Source of the DNA: Arthrobotrys musiformis
Taxonomy: Eukaryota > Ascomycota > Orbiliomycetes > Orbiliales > Orbiliaceae
DNA length: 64,000 bases
Assembly: GCA_036971715.1 (NCBI GenBank)
Contig: JAVHJL010000009.1
Coordinates: 496,001-560,000 of the forward strand
Reading direction: 5' to 3'
Notes under the pieces: model-generated
What the model saw: the letters and a program-made list of their open reading frames with translations, nothing else
Told to the model about the DNA's origin: nothing
Database searches by the model: none
Made by a program: the position numbers and the translations under genes
Part shown: piece by piece, positions 56,830-64,000 of the stretch
How the letters are laid out: every line of letters begins with the position of its first letter
Position numbering within the stretch: the first letter of the stretch is position 1

Positions 56830-59442
56830 CTAATTGCTCGTAGAACCATTCTTTAAAATTGATCTAGGTGCGGGAACATACTGAGGTTGAGGAGGTGGGA
56901 CATATCCTGTATATTGAGGCTGTGGAGGCGGAACATATCCTGTTGCGGAGGGATATCGGTTTGTGCTTGCCGGAGAGTCGCTAGGACCATATCCACCGGG
57001 GGGGACGGGCATTGGAATCTCGGCGCGTGGGATCTCCTCGGTCGTGCCGGAACCAACGCTAAATTGCGGGGCCATCCGAGGGGCCTGCGGGTTCAAAAAT
57101 CCGGAACCGGCTGGGCGGTTTGGTCCGTTCTCGGCTCCCGGTGTTGTCGGGGCGCTTTGGATTCGGACGTTCTTTCCGGGTGAGCCGCCGGTGCTAGTGT
57201 TGTCGTCTGCCCGGTCCTTATTTTTCTTTCTGTTATCATGAGCAACCTTTGCAGCAAGGGCAGCAGCGGCAGCACCCGCTGCCAACGCCTCCTTCTTGTG
57301 ACGTGAATGTCGGCGTGCAGCTTCGGATCCACTGGACGAAGAAGACGAAGAATAGGAGGAGGAAGTATCGGATTCTGATCCGCTATCTTGGGATTGAGAC
57401 TTCTTCTTGTCGAAATGGTGCTTTGCAGCAAGACCCGCGGCGGCAAGGCCAGCAGCAGCAGCAACCTTTCGGCGGCGATGTTTCTTTTCTTTGCCTTCAC
57501 GGTCAGACGAAGATGACCTCGAGCTCGACCTCGAGCTACCGTGGGAAGGAGACTCCGACTTTCCTTTGCGTTTATGGAGGGCGGCAGCAACACCACCAAG
57601 TCCAGCGGCCTGTGCGATCCTTCGAGCTCTTGATCTCGATCGGCTGCGGTCGGTGCCGCTGTCGGCAGACGATTCACGTTTTCCCTTCTCACGGTCGTGC
57701 TTGCGCTTTTCGTGGATAGCAAGACCAGCTACTCCGGCTGCTAAGGCGGCATTTCTGAGCTTATGGCTCTTCTTAGACCGAGAGGAAGAGGTGCTCCGAG
57801 AACGAGACCGGGAACGGGAACGGGAGCTAGACCTCGATTGTCGTCGTTTCTTAAGCTCGTGGTGGGCAAGACCAGCAGCGGCAGCAAGAGCCGCAGCGTT
57901 TCTCGCAGAGTGCGACCTCCGACGACGACGTCGTCCAGCGCCTCCAGTGTCGCTGCCATCTGAAGAACTGTAATGTTCAATAGTGGTGACTGTTTTCTCG
58001 GGTCCACTGTGTTTTTTGTGGTGGTGGAGGGCGGCAGCGGTAACTCCAATGGCAGCAGCAGCAAGAGCAGCCTTCTTAGCTCGAGAGTGAGAACGAGATC
58101 CAGAATGACTCCGAGAACGAGATCGAGAGGACGATGAACTAGAATCGTATCCCTGTGAATGTCTTCTATGCTTGCGGATTTCGTGAACAGCTACAGCGCC
58201 AAGACCAGTAGCTGCAGCCGCCTTGCGAAGCCTGCTGTGGGAACGTGACCTGGTCCTACCCCGCTCTCGTTCCCGCTTATGCTTGTTGTGTTCATGGACC
58301 AAGTAACCGGCAGCTGCAGCACCAGCGGCAGCCTTTCCAAGTCGGGACCTTGATCGATGTCGAGAAGAGGATCTAGAGCTGCTCCTTGACCTTGACCTAT
58401 GGTGGTGAATAGCAGCCGCACCAAGGGCAGTGGCACCTAGGGCGGCTATGGCTTTACGACCATGATGATGGCTCTCATCGGAGAAAACACTAGCGCTGCT
58501 ATGACGTCTGCCAACAGCGACAAGACCGTAGCGGTGTGGGCGTGGAGATGGAGAGCGAGACTGAGAGCGGCGTCTTTGGTAAGCTATGGCGAGATCTCCA
58601 ACATGTGGGCCGGAGAGCCTTGTGTCGAAAGTTCCACCACCAGCTTGCAGGCTAAAACGCCTATCCCGCTCTCTCTGGATCTCGATCTCGAGGTTACGCT
58701 CTCTTTCGTCTTGAAGTTGAGCTTCCAACCTTGCATGGCGTCTGCTAGAGCGGCTGGATGCTGATGACCTACTGTTTGAACGGTGATGGCTCCTATGGTG
58801 GTGGTAGTAGAACCTTTGACGGTGGTTCCTTTGTCGGCCATAATCGATCTCTGGAGGCGGCTGTGGGGCTGGAGCTGGGGGTGCGAGTATGATGGTATCC
58901 CGCTCGATGATCCTTGGGGGAGGGGGTGAGGGAGGCCTTGCAAGGACGACAGTATCCTTCTCGTATATATGTTCATGTCTTCCTCCTCTACGGAAGTTAT
59001 CTCTTCGAGCAAGTGCAAGTTTCTCCCGTTCATATTCTCTTTCCCGTTCCCGGTCCGCATGGAAAGCATCGTCGTCATACTCATGGTAGTGCTCAAGGTC
59101 ACCTGTGGAACGCCGGCCACTTGGAGGACAATATTTGGCAACTTGACGGTATCTCGGAACCCCCTCTTCTCTATAACGGTATGTGGTTATAGGACCGGAT
59201 CGAGAAGGGGAGAGCATATACTCCTGGCCTCCATACCGACGCATACGATCCTCAAAAAAGCGATCGTGAGCTCTCGGTGAGACCGCGGACTCGGCATACA
59301 TTGTTCTGCCGACCGAAGACATTTTGTCCTGGTGAACGGCGGGAACTATTCTCGAGTGGTAATGATAATGAGTTTCAGAAGCTGTAGGTGAGGGGGAGCG
59401 TATTTTAGAAGCAGTCTCGTCGATTTCTTCTACGACCGGCAT
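56830..59442 (-). CDS. Ser/Arg-rich repeat protein with DUF3824-type Ala-rich helices
   Basis: A single exon of 870 residues on the minus strand. After an N-terminal charged region with HADREREREYEREKLALARR and a Pro-rich block (PPSPPPPRIIERDTIILAPP), the middle consists of about nine copies of one module. Each is a basic Ser/Arg spacer, a 14-20 residue Ala/Gly-rich hydrophobic helix and a His/Lys-rich cap. Examples are LRKAAAATGLGAVAVHE, ARNAAALAAAAGLAHHE, LRNAALAAGVAGLAIHE and ARRIAQAAGLGGVAAALHK. The module matches DUF3824, known from Pezizomycotina proteins, including large ones such as the Woronin-body tether leashin. The C-terminus is Pro/Gly/Tyr/Gln-rich with tandem TGYVPPPQPQY. Function here is unknown; a membrane-associated scaffold is one possibility. 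The antisense frames across it are compositional shadows. Confidence 0.85.
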   Translation of the reverse strand: MPVVEEIDETASKIRSPSPTASETHYHYHSRIVPAVHQDKMSSVGRTMYAESAVSPRAHDRFFEDRMRRYGGQEYMLSPSRSGPITTYRYREEGVPRYRQVAKYCPPSGRRSTGDLEHYHEYDDDAFHADREREREYEREKLALARRDNFRRGGRHEHIYEKDTVVLARPPSPPPPRIIERDTIILAPPAPAPQPPPEIDYGRQRNHRQRFYYHHHRSHHRSNSRSSASSRSSRRHARLEAQLQDERERNLEIEIQRERDRRFSLQAGGGTFDTRLSGPHVGDLAIAYQRRRSQSRSPSPRPHRYGLVAVGRRHSSASVFSDESHHHGRKAIAALGATALGAAAIHHHRSRSRSSSRSSSRHRSRSRLGKAAAGAAAAGYLVHEHNKHKRERERGRTRSRSHSRLRKAAAATGLGAVAVHEIRKHRRHSQGYDSSSSSSRSRSRSHSGSRSHSRAKKAALAAAAIGVTAAALHHHKKHSGPEKTVTTIEHYSSSDGSDTGGAGRRRRRRSHSARNAAALAAAAGLAHHELKKRRQSRSSSRSRSRSRSRSTSSSRSKKSHKLRNAALAAGVAGLAIHEKRKHDREKGKRESSADSGTDRSRSRSRARRIAQAAGLGGVAAALHKRKGKSESPSHGSSRSSSRSSSSDREGKEKKHRRRKVAAAAGLAAAGLAAKHHFDKKKSQSQDSGSESDTSSSYSSSSSSSGSEAARRHSRHKKEALAAGAAAAALAAKVAHDNRKKNKDRADDNTSTGGSPGKNVRIQSAPTTPGAENGPNRPAGSGFLNPQAPRMAPQFSVGSGTTEEIPRAEIPMPVPPGGYGPSDSPASTNRYPSATGYVPPPQPQYTGYVPPPQPQYVPAPRSILKNGSTSN

Positions 59443-60866
59443 TCAGACTCCTTTACCTTATGGAATCTAGATGCTAATTTTTTTCAAAAGAAAAAGAGGT
59501 AAGGTGGAAAAGATTGATGGGGGATTTCTTCTAATCTTCTTTCCGGAAGGATAACAAACGCGGTTTTGTACTGGTCGCAAAATATGCTGTGCCGTAGCCT
59601 CGATCCGTTGTGCCGCCAGAGTACGCTGTGCCTCTTGATGCTGTTAATAGCTAGTCGCCCACGGCCTAATGCGGTTTGTCGCACAATTTTAGATGCAGGT
59701 ATACGGTCGAGACGATAGGATCCAAACTAACTGAGCAGTTGACGAAACAGAAAAGAATTTGCGGAAGAAGATGGGAGAGGGGCAAATATAAATCACTTCA
59801 AACTTGGCCAAAGGGAAAAAAAGCGATAGAGCGGATCTTTGACGCTGCGCTGCACTGCCCTCTATCTGGGGTCGGGCATTTTCTTTTCAGTGATACTGTT
59901 GGAGTGCAAAAGGAGCAAGGTGATCCTGATGTATCCCGGGTCAGCATGCAGCCTTGGAACCGGTGACTCGAACAGTTTTTTTTTTGCGGAAGCCCGTTTT
60001 TTTTGTCTCTTTGGTTCAGTGGACCACATGAACGCCAACGTGAGGCACATGTAGAAGTACATGTTTTCGTTTTCTCACCGTTGCAAGGTATCGAAGACTG
60101 GTACGTCCTTCCAACCAATGACGTAGCTGACGATACCGAGCTAACCACATATCGTCATCCATCCTTAAAATACATGTCTTTAATGGGCAGCAAGGTTATT
60201 CCATTCCTTTCGAGAACCTACAGAACTTCCTAAACCTTCAGGAGTTTATGGCTATTAGGACGCTACTCTTCTGCAGAAAAACAAGTGGTTTATTCGTTCG
60301 CCATGATGTAGCCTGGTCAGGGATCTCTTCGGAGTGGTTCTAGCGCTTTTGAAAGCTAAGATCTCAAAATTGAGGCTGTTCAATATCTAATGAGGTCGGG
60401 TGACGTCACCATGGGATCCCTGCCGAAATGGCTTTTGGTGGGTGTTATCATCGTGCATGCAGGATATCAACTGGCCTAGAATGGAATTGACTTCCCCTTG
60501 CTATGCAGACTTAGCTATTCTATGTGCCGGGCGCTCCGCAAAGAGAAGAAGGTAGACAACGTTGACATCTTGAAATTTCTTCGGCTCATAGCGATTCTGA
60601 TCGACAATGAGCAAATCTGCTTGGAATGCTGCTGTAAGTTAAAGGTTTTAATTTTGTTGGTTAAGCTGAGCTAAGGACCAAAGCTTCGAAATCAAAAGGA
60701 TAACTATGGCGGGGATATCGGGATGGGATTCAGAAACGCCGTTGAACCGTCTAGACTGAGGAAATTCACTGGCGCTAAAATTTGCATCATATCGTAAAAA
60801 ATCCAGAAATATAAGAAGCTTAAAGGAAAACCAAGATATATGCGCATTATATATAATGCCCTTGTA
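59443..60866. other. Intergenic: promoter of the DUF3824 gene and 3' flank of the propeller gene
   Basis: Both flanking genes run on the minus strand. Only short frames without domains occur. A T-rich tract near 59978-60004 is the only notable composition. Confidence 0.5.
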
Positions 60867-63439
60867 TCACCGAGGGGACCTTCCGGCTGCAGCCAACTCG
60901 TAGACCTTGAGGTGACCCTTTTTATCCAAGAGGATGAGATCCCCCAGAGCAGTCCAGGAAACCCAACAGGCTCGCGCAGGTATCAAAGTACCCGGGAGCT
61001 TAGTGAACTCTTGCTTGTCGCTAAGAACGGATCCTGCGCCAAAGTCGCATTTATAAACCGTGCCGTCCCCGTCTATAAGTGCGATAGCCTTTCCGTTCGG
61101 GGACATCGCGGACCGGGTCACTCCCTTCTTAGTGATCGGAAGCGCATAGGAGGCGGACTGGGAACAATTAGAATTCTTATTACTGTCGATGCAGCGCATG
61201 TATGCTGAAGCCCTCCCTGACGTTGTTGTCGCAAACAAGAAGCGTTCGTCGGGACAGAATATTGTCCCGGATATTCTCCTATGCGTACCTGGTTCCTGCA
61301 AGCGCCGGGAGAGTTAGTCAGTATGACTTCATACTTGATACTTTCCCAGACCTAGTATTGATTAGGAGACAACGTACCCAGTCGTTGAACTTAAATTTAT
61401 TCAATAGCTCCCATGCAGCTGGCCCTCGATGCTCATACACCACTAACATCCTTTTCTGAGTTCCACAAGCAAACCTCATATCGTCACTAGAAAACGACAT
61501 GGTAAATGCGTAGTCTCCACTGCTCAGGTTGATATCCATTTTCGGATCACCGCGATGGAAAGTTACTTCGTCAGGGTCGAAGTCCTGGTCTTCCGCAGGG
61601 ATATAGTGGAATTGTATTGTCCCATTCGTGAGAGCAGCGCATAATTCAAGCCCGCTATTCGCGAATGCAATGCTGGTAAAATTGTCAGTGACCACAGATT
61701 TATCCGATGCCCATTCGTAAACCTTTTTGCCGTTGCGGTGATTGAAGACTTGTAACTATAGAAGCGTGTTTAGTTTAGTCAAATATTCGATGTTCGGATA
61801 TCCGTATATGCCTTCTCTTCCAGCAACGTAAAACGAACCTTTGTGAGGGTTAATATTGCAAGGTGGTTATTTGATACCGCAATACCTAGTGGTTCTCCAT
61901 CAAACTCGCCATAAACCAACATCCTAATCCCCGAGGTCTCCATCGAATAGGTCATGAAGCATTCGCGGTCACAAACTCCCACAATTGTCTTTGAATCTGG
62001 CGAAATCGCAACAAAGGCCCATTCCTTTCTTGATTCTAAATTAATACTCTGTACAGAGTAACCGGACTCAAACTTTTGGGTGAAAGGTGATATCCCTGTT
62101 TCGGGAGGTCGGGATGTACGGGCGCCGAGGAGCTTTTTAAGAATCTGGTTCGACTTCTTCGGAACAAATTCTGGCGCAAGTTCCGGAGCGTCATCCCTTT
62201 CTCGTGCTCTATCGTAAGTTGCCGATGTTTGGTAGTCAACATTATTCTGTGGTGGAGAAGTTGGATAAAATAACGGGGATGGTGGGGGTAATTCGAGACG
62301 CTCGGTAGTAGAAGGTGGATTCCTGTAGTCGCCACGATTGGCGAAGGTATTGTCACCTTCGACTTCCGCAATATCTGGGGCTGGTCGGATCGGCACTCGA
62401 TACGTGGACCTAGATGTTGTTCCTCCTAAATTTCTTGGGGTCCCAGCGGGATCCCCAAGGTAGGCGTACCCTGAACATGGCCCGGTCGAGCTACTGCTAC
62501 CCGCAGTGGAAACTGACCTCGGAGATAACTTTGAAGGCGTCCGGCTATGGTGTATTTGTGCCCTGTTCTCATATGATACTCCATGTGGCAGTGATGCAGT
62601 ATCCTGCTGATAGGCTGTATTCGGAAATGTTTCTTGTATCTCGTGTGGAGGTATGGGATGTAAGAGGCGGGCATCTTCGAGTGCGAGTCGGGCCATAGGA
62701 CAGTCCACCGGATTGCAAGGTATAGGACCATCTTCATCTACAGTCTGCAGCTCGAAGCGGACATGTCGCCCACCTCTAGCCCTCGAAGCGGACTTAGTGG
62801 ATTTAAGGTTTGATTGAGGGAACCTCCTCTCTTTGATATTTATGGCCTCACTAGGATAGCTAAAATAGTCGTTAGGGTGTCCCGTATTTTCATGGCCTGG
62901 GTAGTGTCGCTGTGGGTGGTGGAATCTATAATTTGTGTTTGGGGGAGATTGAGGCTCAACTAAGGGAGGCGAAAGAAGAACCGAAGTTGAATCGTAAGCG
63001 TCGTATATCATGTTCGTCGCAGCCCGCCGTTCACGGAGATTCTCATCTGAGGGTTGCTGGTGCTGCCTGTTGAGATATTTTTGCGAAGGGAATAAATGGT
63101 GATGGTGCTTCAATATGTTCGTCTTGTTTTCATATTTCGGGACATTGCGATATTTTTGACTACTTTCAAACCACTCCTCTTCTCGTCGTTGATATCGATT
63201 TTTACCTACGTCGTATCCCTCTTCGAAGGCTAAAGTTTCACGAGATAGCGGGGAAACCCCCAATAAAGTCTGTTAATTCTATCAAAAGCTTCAAGAAGTA
63301 AAGAAAACGGGCGGATTGATCAATGGACATTTACACTAACCTCTAGGCTCAATCTCTTCCGGTGCGGTGAGGGAGGAATCGGATACGCTAGGCAGCGTCT
63401 GCACGGAGGATAATGACGAGCTGCTCCCCGTGCCCACAT
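60867..63439 (-). CDS. Large protein with C-terminal beta-propeller (WD40-like), function unknown
   Basis: Four exons on the minus strand, 63341-63439, 61839-63269, 61378-61755 and 60867-61295, give 778 residues. The start MWARGAARHYPPCRRC was chosen because it is the only ATG in the first exon whose frame joins phase-correctly to the second (RLSLETLLGVSPLSRETLAF). The first 430 residues are disordered, His/Tyr/Pro/Ser-rich, with no recognised domain. The second half shows repeated WD40-like strands: KEWAFVAISPDSKTIVGVCD, FTSIAFANSGLELCAALTNG, AFTMSFSSDDMRFACGTQKR, SGTIFCPDERFLFATTTSGR and RSAMSPNGKAIALIDGDG. These suggest a six- or seven-blade propeller, probably a protein-binding platform. 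The family is not recognised. Confidence 0.75.
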
Positions 63440-64000
63440 CGGATCCATCTAGACCCCCCCTCGTTGTTACATGCAGGCCGGAGGCGTTCATCCTCTCGTT
63501 AAAGGCTGCAAGTCGGACTGGTAGTGGTGGTGGTCGAGCTGTACTTACGTAGGTTAATGCGTGGGTTATCGGTCGGAGGTAACCTGGTTGGCTCGTGGGA
63601 GCCTGGCGATATTTGACAGCTGCCTGAAGACGACTTTTAACGGTTTAGTCTTTTCGTCAAAAACGGCTGCAAGGGACGGAGGGTGTGTCTATCAATCGGT
63701 TTTATTACGCAAGCTAGTGCTGCTGGTGATGGCGATAGCGTATGCCAGCAGTCGGATCCCACCCCCAAAACACTTCTATTGAACTGAAATCCCTCCGCCA
63801 AGCTTACAGATGTTGGGGTCATCATAGTGCAACGTTTCGTTCTCGGGGAGCCTCATTCTTTGTTTGCATAATTCACAAATTAGAGTCACGGATACACGGA
63901 ATTAATAATGTGAACGTTGACCGTCGCATTAGAACTATGGCCGGTGCGTAATTTAGCCACTCTAGCCCGAATGCCGATTTTTGAAATTTTAAAGAAATTT
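63440..64000. other. Right edge: presumed promoter of the propeller gene
   Basis: Upstream sequence of the minus-strand propeller gene, without a supported gene. A frame that starts at 63495 and would read MNASGLH in the propeller's first exon was rejected because its phase does not fit the next exon. Confidence 0.4.

Noticed and set aside
57407..57973. 188-residue plus-strand frame opposite the DUF3824 gene
   Set aside because: The Ala/Arg/Leu-rich shadow arises from the Ser/Arg and Ala repeats on the minus strand.
1..64000. tRNA, rRNA, CRISPR arrays and transposase or reverse transcriptase genes
   Set aside because: No stretch combined convincing A- and B-box tRNA motifs, and no array or mobile-element protein motif was seen. 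Absence by eye is not proof for short or decayed elements.
1..64000. Secondary-metabolite gene cluster
   Set aside because: A transporter, regulator, dioxygenase, NmrA-like protein and DUF7704 protein occur in the window. They are spread over 40 kb among housekeeping genes, without a synthase-type core enzyme.

Overview
The window is nuclear DNA of a filamentous ascomycete (Pezizomycotina). The evidence is a set of intron-bearing genes with short GT-AG introns (about 48-82 nt), plus fungal-restricted families: a Zn2Cys6 transcription factor, a TauD-type xanthine dioxygenase, a DUF3824 Ser/Arg-Ala repeat protein, a DUF7704 membrane protein and a fungal-type GH15 enzyme. The class cannot be fixed by reading alone. 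Codon use and the gene-sparse layout (several 4-11 kb gaps) would suit an early-diverging class such as Pezizomycetes or Orbiliomycetes, but this is a guess.

Layout. 1-8.5 kb, all plus strand: 3' end of a mitochondrial PP2C phosphatase (PTC6-like), a sideroflexin, a xanthine dioxygenase (xanA-like) with a UaY-type CGG-N6-CCGA palindrome and a GATA site upstream, and a 14-exon GH15 glucoamylase/trehalase-like gene with a 13-nt microexon. 8.5-13.9 kb: a gap with microsatellites and hairpins. 13.9-21.9 kb: an NmrA-like protein with an optional nuclear-looking C-terminal exon, a four-helix DUF7704 protein (minus), APC10/DOC1 with an acidic first exon and a second in-frame coding segment beyond its stop, and LEU2-type 3-isopropylmalate dehydrogenase (minus). 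21.9-26.7 kb: a gap. 26.7-28.5 kb: an MFS transporter of the allantoate/nicotinate type. 28.5-39.4 kb: a 10.9 kb gene desert ending in the long leader of a Zn2Cys6 factor (39.4-42 kb). 45.9-48.9 kb: MED6 and a Gly-rich small heat-shock protein. 49.7-63.4 kb: a small secreted protein, a TACC-like coiled-coil protein, a glyoxalase-like protein, the DUF3824 repeat protein and a beta-propeller-like protein.

The genes look like a mix of housekeeping and accessory functions (leucine synthesis, purine salvage, mitochondrial transport, cell cycle, transcription, stress) and not a biosynthetic cluster. I found no transposon ORF, CRISPR array, tRNA or rRNA. Exon coordinates were worked out by hand from frame continuity, GT-AG sites and family knowledge. 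Every multi-exon CDS listed closes in frame. The most interesting signals are the APC10 stop-codon split, the NmrA extension, the regulatory palindrome before xanA, the DUF3824 repeat architecture and the GH15 microexon.
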